Source of the DNA: Phycisphaerales bacterium
GTDB lineage: Bacteria > Planctomycetota > Phycisphaerae > Phycisphaerales > SM1A02
NCBI GenBank assembly: GCA_020427625.1
Contig: JAGQOI010000106.1
Coordinates: 1-5,033, forward strand
Length of the DNA: 5,033 nucleotides
Direction of reading: 5' to 3'
In this document: in pieces, positions 1 to 5,033 of the stretch
Position numbering within the stretch: position 1 is the first letter of the stretch
Layout: every line of letters begins with the position of its first letter
Program-made: the position numbers and the translations under genes
The notes under the pieces: model-generated
What the model was told of the DNA's origin: nothing
The model's database searches: none
The model's input: the letters and a program-made list of their open reading frames with translations, nothing else

Positions 1-2
1 TC

Positions 3-82
3 ACCCGCGCGAGCCCGATCGACGAGGTGCACTTACGGGACGCGCACGATCAGGGCATCGCCCTGGCCGCCACCGCCGCACA
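3..82 (+). other. Probable end of upstream coding frame, out of frame with the next ORF
   Basis: In the frame starting at position 3, about 24 of 27 codons end in G or C. The translation reads like normal protein (SPIDEVHLRDAHDQGIALAA). The other two forward frames here have mixed third bases and Arg/Pro/His-rich translations. This frame has no stop near position 83. It continues open to about 563, but beyond about 83 it becomes an Arg/Ser-rich translation typical of an out-of-frame reading. The coding signal therefore appears to pass from this frame to the frame used by 83-367. One rare TTA codon at 33-35 is a mild argument against normal coding use. The gene would begin outside the window, and its product is not recognised. 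Confidence 0.35.
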
Positions 83-367
83 GTGCTCGTCGACACGAGC
101 ACGTTGTACGCGCCGTCGTCGGTCACGCTCTACTGGCAACCCGTCAGCACGACGGGCCTGGGCCTCTCGGCCGTTGCCGCCAAGGCGTGTGAGGAGGCGT
201 GCAAGGCGCTCGACGCCTACTGCCGCGCGATCGGCGATCCGCCGAGCGGCGACCCGTACGGGTACGCCGGACTCACGGTGCCGCAACTGCTCGCCGCGGC
301 GTCGCTGGCCCTGTGGCAGTGCGAGAACCTGCTTCGCGACACGCTCCGGCGCGCCGGGATCACCTGA
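83..367 (+). CDS. Small unrecognised protein, possibly the 3' part of a frameshifted gene
   Basis: I do not recognise this 94-residue product. Coding is supported by almost exclusive G/C at third positions from 83 to the TGA at 365-367 and by a natural amino-acid mix. The N-terminal part is beta-like (VTLYWQPV near residues 14-21). A helix at about residues 28-50 carries Cys36, Cys40 and Cys47, and a second amphipathic helix at about 66-91 carries Cys80. Cys36, 40 and 47 would lie on one helical face, which might suggest disulfide or metal binding, but this is only a geometric remark. The start is uncertain. The first candidate is GTG at 83, but no Shine-Dalgarno sequence precedes it. The same frame is also open to the window edge with non-protein-like content. 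The upstream frame 3-82 may be its true N-terminal part after a one-base indel. No signal peptide is visible. A strong hairpin follows at 405-441. Confidence 0.6.
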   Translation: MLVDTSTLYAPSSVTLYWQPVSTTGLGLSAVAAKACEEACKALDAYCRAIGDPPSGDPYGYAGLTVPQLLAAASLALWQCENLLRDTLRRAGIT

Positions 368-404
368 TCCGCGACGAGTCCGACGATCACGCCGTCCAAC
401 GCGC

Positions 405-441
405 GGCGGCGCGGAGACCTCCGGGGATCCGCGCCGCCTTT
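405..441 (+). terminator. Intrinsic terminator between convergent genes
   Basis: A perfect 11-bp stem (GGCGGCGCGGA at 405-415 pairing with TCCGCGCCGCC at 428-438) encloses a 12-base loop and is followed by TTT at 439-441. It lies 38 bases past the stop of the + strand gene ending at 367 and 10 bases past the stop of the - strand gene ending at 451. The short T run follows the hairpin only in the + direction. In the - direction the stem is followed by GC-rich sequence, so it could still block transcription there but lacks a U tract. Confidence 0.7.
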
Positions 442-450
442 CGCATGCCG

Positions 451-1746
451 TCACCGCGTTCGCGAGCGTGGCGTCACGACGATCGTGCGCGTTGCGCCGT
501 CGCGCTCCACGACGAACTCGATCGGGTCGCCGCGACGCAGCGCCGGGTCGAGCGTCGACATGATGCGCCCGTCGACGGCGTCGCCGTTGATGGTGCGGAT
601 GAGGTCGCCGGGTTCGAGTCCGCCCTCCGCCGCCGCGCCGTCCGGCGCCACGTCGGCGATCACGACGCCGGTCGGTCGGACGTCGAGGGCGATGCCGAGA
701 CTGAAGGGCGGGCGGCTGTCGTCGAGAACGAGGTCGATGATCGATTCGGCGACGTCGCGCCAGGCGTCGAGGGCGGCGGGCGTGTTGTCGTTGGTGAGCA
801 TGATCGCCATGGTGCCGGGACCCTGGGTGTAGAGGATCTCGAAGCCGTAGGCGTCGCCGCCGTTCATGACGGCGCCGGGCATCGCGAAGTACCGATCGAG
901 CGATTCGGGGTTCAGGATGAGACCGTTGCGGAGGGCGCGGTGCCAGCGGAGCATGTCGCCGGCGGTGGAGGTCTGTCCGCCGCTGCCCATGACGAGCCAG
1001 GACGTCGGTCCCCAGTACGGCGGCGCGTTGACGGTGCCGTCGCGCCGGGTCCCGTAGCCGATCGCGGTGCGGGTGTCGGCGAGCGGTTCGCCGAAGAACC
1101 CGGTGTCGCGCATGCCGGCGGGTTCGAGCAGGTGTCGACGCGTGAACTCGGGATAGGACTGCGTGCTCGCGATCTCGATGATCGCCGCGAGCAGGCCCCA
1201 CGCGGAATGCGAGTGACGTTCGTCGGTGCCGGGTTCGAAGAGCAGCGGCTGCGCGAGGATCCGGCGCACGGCCTCGTCGCGATCGATCCAGGTGTGGTCG
1301 GGGTCGGCGTCGCCGGGCAGATCGTGGAAATCGGGCAGACCCGAGGCGCCGTCCATGAGGTGCTCGATGGTGATCGTCCGCTTGTCGGGCGGCACCTGGT
1401 CGAGGAAGCGGGTGATGGGATCGGTGAGTCGGAGTCGGCCCTGCTCGGCGAGGAGGAGGATGCCGGCGCGGGTGAAGTCGATCGGCGTCGACCCGATGGC
1501 GAAGATCGTGCCCGTCGACATGGGGATGTCGAGCTCGCGGTTGGCGCGTCCCATGGCGCGATGGACGACGATGCGATCGTCGCGGACGACGAGGAAGACG
1601 CCGTTGACCCCCGACGCGGCCGCGTCGTCGAGGCGGGCGTCGAGCGTGTCCCAGGTCAGCGGCTGCGACCGCGTCGGCGTGGCGACGGACGCGGCGGCGA
1701 GCGCGGCGAGGAGGGTGAGGACGATGCGACGGGTGACGTGATGCAT
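451..1746 (-). CDS. Secreted serine beta-lactamase-like protein with C-terminal PDZ domain, atypical active site
   Basis: This 431-residue protein has an N-terminal signal segment (basic MHHVTRR, then a hydrophobic LTLLAALAAASVA stretch, cleavage probably around residues 20-28), so it is probably periplasmic. Residues about 35-340 follow the class C beta-lactamase/penicillin-binding protein fold. Family landmarks are FAIGS at 82-86, ILLLAEQGRLRLTDPI at 96-111, ASGLPDF at 134-140, FEPGT at 170-174, LLAAIIEI at 185-192, LLEPAGMRDTGFF at 206-218, GGQTSTAGDMLRW at 256-268 and the strand MAIMLTN at 313-319. Residues about 346-428 form a PDZ domain (SLGI binding loop at 349-352, GLEPGDLIRTINGDAV at 376-391). 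The family usually acts as DD-peptidase, esterase or beta-lactamase through SxxK, YxN and HxG/KTG motifs. Here SxxK reads S86-T-P-I89, YSN reads H178-S-H180, and no HxG/KTG loop is apparent before the last strand. Activity by the usual mechanism is therefore doubtful. The ATG at 1746 has GGAG 7 bases upstream. The gene is divergent from the regulator at 1870, which may control it. Confidence 0.92.
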   Translation of the reverse strand: MHHVTRRIVLTLLAALAAASVATPTRSQPLTWDTLDARLDDAAASGVNGVFLVVRDDRIVVHRAMGRANRELDIPMSTGTIFAIGSTPIDFTRAGILLLAEQGRLRLTDPITRFLDQVPPDKRTITIEHLMDGASGLPDFHDLPGDADPDHTWIDRDEAVRRILAQPLLFEPGTDERHSHSAWGLLAAIIEIASTQSYPEFTRRHLLEPAGMRDTGFFGEPLADTRTAIGYGTRRDGTVNAPPYWGPTSWLVMGSGGQTSTAGDMLRWHRALRNGLILNPESLDRYFAMPGAVMNGGDAYGFEILYTQGPGTMAIMLTNDNTPAALDAWRDVAESIIDLVLDDSRPPFSLGIALDVRPTGVVIADVAPDGAAAEGGLEPGDLIRTINGDAVDGRIMSTLDPALRRGDPIEFVVERDGATRTIVVTPRSRTR

Positions 1747-1753
1747 GGGTGAT

Positions 1754-1757
1754 CTCC
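1754..1757 (-). promoter_or_regulatory. Shine-Dalgarno site of the hydrolase gene
   Basis: On the minus strand this reads GGAG and sits 7 bases before the ATG at 1746-1744. This spacing supports that start and the signal peptide it produces. Confidence 0.75.
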
Positions 1758-1809
1758 GCGTGAAGGCGACGGCCGGGCCCGAACTGGATGGACGGCGCCC
1801 GCCGCCCGG

Positions 1810-1850
1810 TCGTCATTGTTCAGGATTCGTGATAGATTCTGAAGACTGTC
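1810..1850. promoter_or_regulatory. AT-rich divergent promoter region
   Basis: This stretch is conspicuously AT-rich compared with everything around it and lies between the divergent hydrolase and regulator genes. On the + strand, TCGTCA (1810-1815) and TAGATT (1833-1838) are 17 bases apart, each matching 4 of 6 sigma70 consensus bases. They would give a leader of roughly 25 bases before GTG 1870. On the - strand, TTCAGA and AACAAT are also 17 bases apart, again with 4 of 6 matches each. The box matches are weak. The location and base composition carry most of the call. Confidence 0.4.
1819..1843. promoter_or_regulatory. Candidate operator: 25-bp imperfect dyad
   Basis: TTCAGGAT (1819-1826) and ATTCTGAA (1836-1843) are inverted arms with one mismatch, separated by 9 bases and centred on 1831. 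A dyad of this size suits a homodimeric winged-helix repressor. It overlaps the candidate promoter elements for both divergent genes and lies 27 bases before the regulator start. Autoregulation and control of the hydrolase are inferences. Confidence 0.5.
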
Positions 1851-1869
1851 GTCGCCACCGTCCCTTCGC

Positions 1870-2403
1870 GTGTACCGGGTGCGCAGCGCGGCGCGGCTGC
1901 GGGTGATCAATGCGCCCGCCCGGGCCGCGATCATCGAGGCGCTGCGGGGGCGCGGCGCGATGACCGCGGCCGAGCTCGCCGACGCGGTCGAGTCGACGCC
2001 CGGCGCCGTCCACCACCATCTCGGCGTGCTGCGTTCGATCGGGCTCGTCGCGGACGCCGGCGTTCGTCCGAGCGGCCGCCGCCCGGCGCGACTGTTCGTG
2101 CTCACGTGCGACGTCATCGAGATCGATCCCGGGACCTCGCCGGCGCTGGCGCGGGAGAAGAGTCGGGCCGGACGTCGGGTGTTGCAGCGGGCGGCCCGCG
2201 ACCTCGATGCCGCGCTGACGGCGCGATGCGACGACGTCGAACTGCGCCTGACCCGCGACCTCGTGCGCCTGTCCGCGGCCGACCTTCGGACCCTGCGCCG
2301 GCGACTCGATGATCTGCATGCGTTCCTCCGCGCGGCCGACGGCGCCGAACATCCGCATCACATCGGGCTGACGATCGCGATGGCGCCGATCGAACCGTCG
2401 TGA
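1870..2403 (+). CDS. Winged-helix transcriptional regulator, ArsR/HTH_20 type
   Basis: This 177-residue protein has an N-terminal winged helix-turn-helix. It comprises VINAPARAAIIEALRGRG (residues 12-29), then helix 2 (MTAAELADAVE, 31-41), a recognition helix (STPGAVHHHLGVLRSIGLV, 42-60) and a basic wing (RPSGRRPARLFVL, 66-78). This matches regulators of the ArsR-like winged-helix group, which bind DNA as dimers. The C-terminal half (about 93-155) is helical, rich in Arg, Leu and Asp, and probably a dimerisation or sensing region. The chain ends in a short beta-like segment (HIGLTIAMAP). No cysteine pair typical of metal-sensing ArsR proteins is visible, so the inducer cannot be guessed. An in-frame TGA at 1840-1842 limits the start. 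GTG 1870 is the first usual start codon, but no Shine-Dalgarno sequence precedes it. GTG 1879 is an alternative, and the transcript may be nearly leaderless. The gene is divergent from the hydrolase and convergent with the small gene ending at 2432. Confidence 0.87.
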   Translation: MYRVRSAARLRVINAPARAAIIEALRGRGAMTAAELADAVESTPGAVHHHLGVLRSIGLVADAGVRPSGRRPARLFVLTCDVIEIDPGTSPALAREKSRAGRRVLQRAARDLDAALTARCDDVELRLTRDLVRLSAADLRTLRRRLDDLHAFLRAADGAEHPHHIGLTIAMAPIEPS

Positions 2404-2430
2404 GCGCGCGGCCGCTTCGTCGCGCGGCTC
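2402..2430. terminator. Possible bidirectional hairpin between convergent genes
   Basis: GAGCGCGCG (2402-2410) can pair with CGCGCGGCTC (2421-2430) with one bulged G, leaving a 10-base loop. It overlaps the regulator stop codon and ends just before the stop of the minus-strand gene at 2432. There is no T tract on either side. Sequence this GC-rich folds easily by chance, so this is weak. Confidence 0.3.
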
Positions 2431-2431
2431 G

Positions 2432-2761
2432 TCAGGTGGATGCGTCGTCGACGGCATCGAAGGTCGCGAAGTCCTCGTGGCTCTCGGGGATCGTGTCGAG
2501 CCGGACGTAGGCACAGCAGGCGCCGAAGCGCGTCCAGAGGGCGAGGACCTCGGGGTGTTCGTGGGCGCGGGCGATCGCGTCGTCGGTCGTCCATTCCGAG
2601 ACCTGGAGGATCGCGCCGCCACGCGAGCGCATGAGGATGGCCGGGCGGTCCGTCGCCATGCCGAGTCGGCGCAGCAGGGGCAGGCGGTCGGCGATCACGG
2701 CGAGGAGGTCGGGCTCACATTCGGGCTTCGGCCGGAAGGCGGCGATGGTCACACGTCCCAT
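2432..2761 (-). CDS. Small protein resembling the antibiotic biosynthesis monooxygenase (dimeric alpha/beta barrel) superfamily
   Basis: This 109-residue protein has no signal peptide or membrane segment, so it is probably cytoplasmic. The secondary-structure order suggests a ferredoxin-like alpha/beta barrel: strand VTIAAFRPK (4-12), helix with ECEPDLLAVIADRLPLLRRLG (14-34), strand AILMRS (41-46), strand AILQVSEW (50-57), helix with TDDAIARAHEHPEVLALWTRFGACC (59-83) and strand YVRLDTIPE (85-93). The alternating strand-helix order and the EVLALW segment resemble the ABM/dimeric barrel superfamily. Members include monooxygenases, heme-degrading enzymes and many proteins of unknown role. The length is typical. 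No heme- or substrate-specific residue can be assigned, so neither substrate nor reaction can be stated. The ATG at 2761 has GGAG 6 bases upstream. The gene appears monocistronic, convergent with the regulator and divergent from the collagen-like gene. Confidence 0.85.
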   Translation of the reverse strand: MGRVTIAAFRPKPECEPDLLAVIADRLPLLRRLGMATDRPAILMRSRGGAILQVSEWTTDDAIARAHEHPEVLALWTRFGACCAYVRLDTIPESHEDFATFDAVDDAST

Positions 2762-2767
2762 ATCGTG

Positions 2768-2771
2768 CTCC
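2768..2771 (-). promoter_or_regulatory. Shine-Dalgarno site of the small barrel-protein gene
   Basis: On the minus strand this reads GGAG and lies 6 bases before the ATG at 2761-2759, supporting that start. Confidence 0.7.
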
Positions 2772-2936
2772 GCGTGGGGGTCTGCGGCATGGTACCGGGC
2801 TTCGGCCGCGATCCGCGCACGAAACCCGCGGCTCGGCTGTCGGTTCGGCGTCGGATTCGACGCGTTCTTTCGAGACCATCCGCGGGTTCCGAGGTGGCGC
2901 GTCGCGCCGCGGCGACCCGGCGTGATCGTCCTGGTT

Positions 2937-2943
2937 GGGAGAG
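2937..2943 (+). promoter_or_regulatory. Shine-Dalgarno site that sets the surface-protein start
   Basis: GGGAGAG places its GGAG core (2938-2941) 8 bases before ATG 2950. The open frame also contains TTG at 2935, but that codon overlaps this site. ATG 2950 is therefore the better start and places the signal peptide exactly at the N terminus. Confidence 0.8.
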
Positions 2944-2949
2944 ATCGTC

Positions 2950-4980
2950 ATGATTCGTTGCCTCGTCGCCTGCATCGCCTTCATGCTCGTGCTGTCCGGT
3001 CCCGCCCGCGCGGGCGATCCGCCGGTCGGCACCGCGTTCACGTACCAGGGTCGATTGTCGGCGTCCGGCGCGCCGTACACCGGGTCGATCCCGGCGACGT
3101 TCCGGCTGTTCGGTGGCGTCTCGGGCGGGGCGCCGATCGGCCCGACGCTCTCGACGTCGCTCGATGTCGTGGACGGTCTGATCACGGTCGATCTTGATTT
3201 CGGCATCGGCGTGTTCGACGGATCGTCGCGGTGGCTGGAGATCGAGATCGACGGCGTCGTGCTCGCGCCGCGCCAGCCGCTCATGCCGACGCCGTATGCG
3301 CTGTACGCCTTGTCCGGCACGCCGGGTCCCCAGGGCGAGCCGGGTCCGCAGGGACCGCAAGGGCCGCAGGGCGATCCGGGTCCTCCGGGTGTGCAAGGGC
3401 CGTCCGGCGCGCCGGGACCGCAAGGCGTGCCGGGTCCCGCCGGCGCGCAGGGACCGCAGGGCGTTCAGGGTCCGCAGGGCGCGTCCGGTCCGGCCGGTGC
3501 GCAGGGTCCGCAGGGCATCCCGGGTCCGCCCGGTGATTCGCACTGGCTGCTCAACGGAGCGGCGACGTACTACGCCGCCGGGCGCGTCGGGGTCGGCCTG
3601 ACGGCGCCGGTGTTCGACCTGCACGTGAGCGGCACGACGTCGCGCGCGATCTACGGTCTGGCGTCGCCGTCCGGCACGACCTACGGCGTGTTCGGCGAGT
3701 CGCCGACGTCGACCGGCGTCGGCGTGCGCGGCGAAGCGACGCACGCGACGGGACCGACGACGGCGGTGTGGGGACAGGCGACCGGCACCGGCGGCACGGC
3801 GGTGTACGCGAACGCGCTGGCCGGATCGGGCATGACCTTCGGCGTCCGGTCGACCGTCTCGAGTCCCGACGGCTATGCCGGATACTTCTTCGGCGGGCGC
3901 AACTACTTCCAGAAGCGTGTCGGCATCGGCACGAGCACACCGGAGGCGCTGCTGCACGTCGAGGGCGTCGACGATCCGATCGAGGGCCCGGTGCTCAAGC
4001 TGGAGGGCAGCGGGTCGAACCAGTTCGAGAGCGGGCGCGTGCGGTTCACCGAGAACAACTCGTTCCAGGGCATGTACATCCACTACGACGGCGGACCGAA
4101 CACGCTGCGCATCGGCGGGCACCCGAGTCAGGACACGATCATCGGCGCCGATGTGGACCATGTGACGATCGAACGCAACTCCGGCGCGGTCGGAGTCGGC
4201 GGCACGGTCACGATCACCGGCGGCAGCGACGAACTGACCGTCACGCCGACGCTCATCGAGGGCGCGGACGATCTCACGGTCGCATCCGGCGCCGACCTTG
4301 TCGTCATGGCCGACATGACGCTCCTGCTCGAAGGCGCGACGGCCGCGACGCTCACCGCGGGCACGAACCTGGACATCAATGCCGTGACCGGTGTGACCTT
4401 CGACGTCGTGACCGGCGGCGTCGACTTCGACCTGAACAACGGCAACTTCGACATCGCGACGCCGAGCCTCTTCAAGGTCGCGTCCGCCAACGTCAACGTG
4501 AACGGGGGATCCGTCGGCATCCTGACGTCTTCCACGACGCACACGCTCATGGTCAACGGCACCGCGTCGAAGCCCGGCGGCGGATCGTGGTCGGTCTTCT
4601 CCGACCGGCGCCTCAAGCGGGACATCGCCGACCTCCACGGCGCGCTCGATCACCTCCTCCAGCTCCGGGGCGTGACCTTCGAGTACGCGAACCCGGACCA
4701 CTTCAGCTACGTCCCCGGCACCCAGACGGGCTTCATCGCGCAGGAGGTCGAGGACGCCTTCCCCGACTGGGTCTCGTGCCGCGACGACGGCTACTACAGC
4801 CTCGAGATCCGCGGCTTCGAGGCGCTCGCCGTCGAGGCGCTGCGCGATCTTCGCGCCGAGAAGGACGAGGAGATCGCCGCCCTTCGGGCGGAGAACGACG
4901 AGCTTCGGGCCCGACTCGCGGCGCTCGAGGAACTCGTGACGACGGCGCTGACGGCGCGGGCGCCGGACGAGGGACGCTGA
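2950..4980 (+). CDS. Secreted collagen-like protein with C-terminal S74 intramolecular chaperone domain
   Basis: This 676-residue exported protein is probably a trimeric cell-surface fibre. Residues 1-21 are a signal peptide (hydrophobic LVACIAFMLVLSG, cleavage after ARA). Residues 25-120 form a globular module (TAFTYQGRL at 28-36, RWLEIEIDG at 94-102, PRQPLMPTPYALYAL at 107-121). Residues 123-197 are 25 uninterrupted Gly-X-Y triplets. Residues about 198-345 contain Gly-rich beta repeats such as GVFGE, GVRGE and VWGQ, then RVGIGTSTPEALLHVEG (323-339). Residues about 400-545 resemble beta-solenoid or beta-prism shaft sequence. Residues about 550-632 are an endosialidase-type chaperone (peptidase S74) domain. 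It carries SDRRLKRDI at 551-559 and TGFIAQEVEDAFPDW at 593-607. Ser551 and Lys556 have the five-residue spacing of the known Ser-Lys autocleavage dyad, which predicts self-cleavage before Ser551. A coiled coil follows at about 633-663. In this family the C-terminal domain trimerises and folds the shaft, then is released. No LPXTG or other obvious anchor is seen. Confidence 0.93.
   Translation: MIRCLVACIAFMLVLSGPARAGDPPVGTAFTYQGRLSASGAPYTGSIPATFRLFGGVSGGAPIGPTLSTSLDVVDGLITVDLDFGIGVFDGSSRWLEIEIDGVVLAPRQPLMPTPYALYALSGTPGPQGEPGPQGPQGPQGDPGPPGVQGPSGAPGPQGVPGPAGAQGPQGVQGPQGASGPAGAQGPQGIPGPPGDSHWLLNGAATYYAAGRVGVGLTAPVFDLHVSGTTSRAIYGLASPSGTTYGVFGESPTSTGVGVRGEATHATGPTTAVWGQATGTGGTAVYANALAGSGMTFGVRSTVSSPDGYAGYFFGGRNYFQKRVGIGTSTPEALLHVEGVDDPIEGPVLKLEGSGSNQFESGRVRFTENNSFQGMYIHYDGGPNTLRIGGHPSQDTIIGADVDHVTIERNSGAVGVGGTVTITGGSDELTVTPTLIEGADDLTVASGADLVVMADMTLLLEGATAATLTAGTNLDINAVTGVTFDVVTGGVDFDLNNGNFDIATPSLFKVASANVNVNGGSVGILTSSTTHTLMVNGTASKPGGGSWSVFSDRRLKRDIADLHGALDHLLQLRGVTFEYANPDHFSYVPGTQTGFIAQEVEDAFPDWVSCRDDGYYSLEIRGFEALAVEALRDLRAEKDEEIAALRAENDELRARLAALEELVTTALTARAPDEGR
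3316..3540 (+). repeat. Collagen-like Gly-X-Y triplet repeat
   Basis: Twenty-five consecutive codon triplets encode Gly-X-Y (residues 123-197) without interruption. They are dominated by GPQ, GAQ, GPP and GVQ units, often paired as GPQGPQ or GAQGPQ. Charged residues appear only near the ends (Glu130, Asp142, Asp196). Proline is frequent in X, while Gln is the most common Y residue. The DNA repeats follow the nine-base unit loosely (GGTCCGCAGGG-like), so length variation by slippage or recombination is plausible. Confidence 0.95.
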
Positions 4981-4987
4981 GAAGACG

Positions 4988-5020
4988 CGTCGCCCGGCCC
5001 CATGCGGAAGCCGGGCGACG
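4988..5020 (+). terminator. Hairpin terminator after the surface-protein gene
   Basis: CGTCGCCCGGC (4988-4998) and GCCGGGCGACG (5010-5020) form a perfect 11-bp stem with an 11-base loop, starting 8 bases after the stop codon. The downstream side has no T tract. It instead reads GTC followed by seven G (5024-5030). Position and stem quality support a terminator, or a 3'-end stabilising structure, of the T-less type often seen in GC-rich bacteria. Confidence 0.6.
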
Positions 5021-5033
5021 GTCGGGGGGGTCA

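Larger units (their letters stand above)
2762..2949. promoter_or_regulatory. Divergent intergenic region with 5' leader of the surface-protein gene
   Basis: This 188-bp gap must hold the promoters of both flanking divergent genes. I see no convincing -35/-10 pair on either strand. Two structures are present. AACCCGCG (2823-2830) is repeated inverted as CGCGGGTT (2881-2888), 50 bases apart. GTCGC (2901-2905) pairs with GCGAC (2912-2916) in the probable 5' leader. Both are short enough to arise by chance in this base composition. Confidence 0.4.

Noticed and set aside
50..1816. A 588-residue minus-strand frame and a 517-residue plus-strand frame (199-1752) overlapping the hydrolase
   Set aside because: Both are low-complexity, Arg-rich or Gly/Asp/Val-rich translations in the wrong frame. 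The hydrolase frame has the domain matches, the signal peptide and the Shine-Dalgarno site.
2823..2888. Inverted repeat AACCCGCG / CGCGGGTT as an operator or transposon end
   Set aside because: The 8-bp arms are 50 bases apart with no target duplication or transposase, and are expected by chance at this GC content.
2935..2949. TTG 2935 as the start of the surface protein
   Set aside because: It overlaps the GGGAGAG ribosome site of ATG 2950 and would add five polar residues before the signal peptide.
3316..3540. Tandem DNA repeat as a CRISPR array or satellite
   Set aside because: The periodicity is explained by Gly-X-Y coding. There are no constant repeats with unique spacers.
2749..4701. 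A 650-residue open frame on the minus strand opposite the surface-protein gene
   Set aside because: It is Arg/Val/His-rich, runs antisense to a well-supported collagen/S74 gene and has no recognisable domain. High GC content removes stop codons and creates such frames.
5031..5033. TCA at the right edge as the stop codon of a convergent minus-strand gene
   Set aside because: Three bases at the window edge cannot support a gene call.

Overview
This is a very GC-rich window with third codon positions almost entirely G or C, and short gaps between genes. The best taxonomic clue is the large surface protein. It joins an N-terminal FTYQGRL...PRQPL.PTPYALYA module, a collagen-like stalk and a C-terminal endosialidase-type chaperone. 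From memory, this combination is common in Planctomycetes, especially Phycisphaerae-like bacteria. That placement is an inference and could not be tested here. No RNA gene, insertion sequence, CRISPR array or phage gene block was recognised.

Layout, left to right. (1) Positions 3-367 (+) hold the end of a small unrecognised coding region. The coding signal appears to switch reading frame near position 82, so this is either a short GTG-started gene or the 3' part of a frameshifted longer gene. It ends before a strong hairpin terminator (405-441). (2) Positions 451-1746 (-) encode a secreted serine beta-lactamase-like protein (penicillin-binding protein/class C fold) with a C-terminal PDZ domain. 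Its canonical catalytic motifs are replaced. (3) Positions 1870-2403 (+) encode a winged-helix transcriptional regulator of ArsR/HTH_20 type. It is divergent from the hydrolase across a 123-bp gap containing an AT-rich 25-bp imperfect dyad, a good candidate operator. (4) Positions 2432-2761 (-) encode a small cytoplasmic protein resembling the antibiotic biosynthesis monooxygenase (dimeric alpha/beta barrel) superfamily. It converges on the regulator. (5) Positions 2950-4980 (+) encode a 676-residue secreted collagen-like protein with an intramolecular chaperone/peptidase S74 domain. It is followed by a perfect 11-bp hairpin (4988-5020).

Functional links. The hydrolase, the regulator and the shared dyad look like a divergent regulated pair. 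The small barrel protein and the large surface protein share only a divergent intergenic region, and nothing in the sequence ties their functions together. The most unusual items are the hydrolase with an apparently rebuilt or lost active site, the self-processing collagen/S74 surface protein outside any visible phage context, and the frame switch at the left edge.
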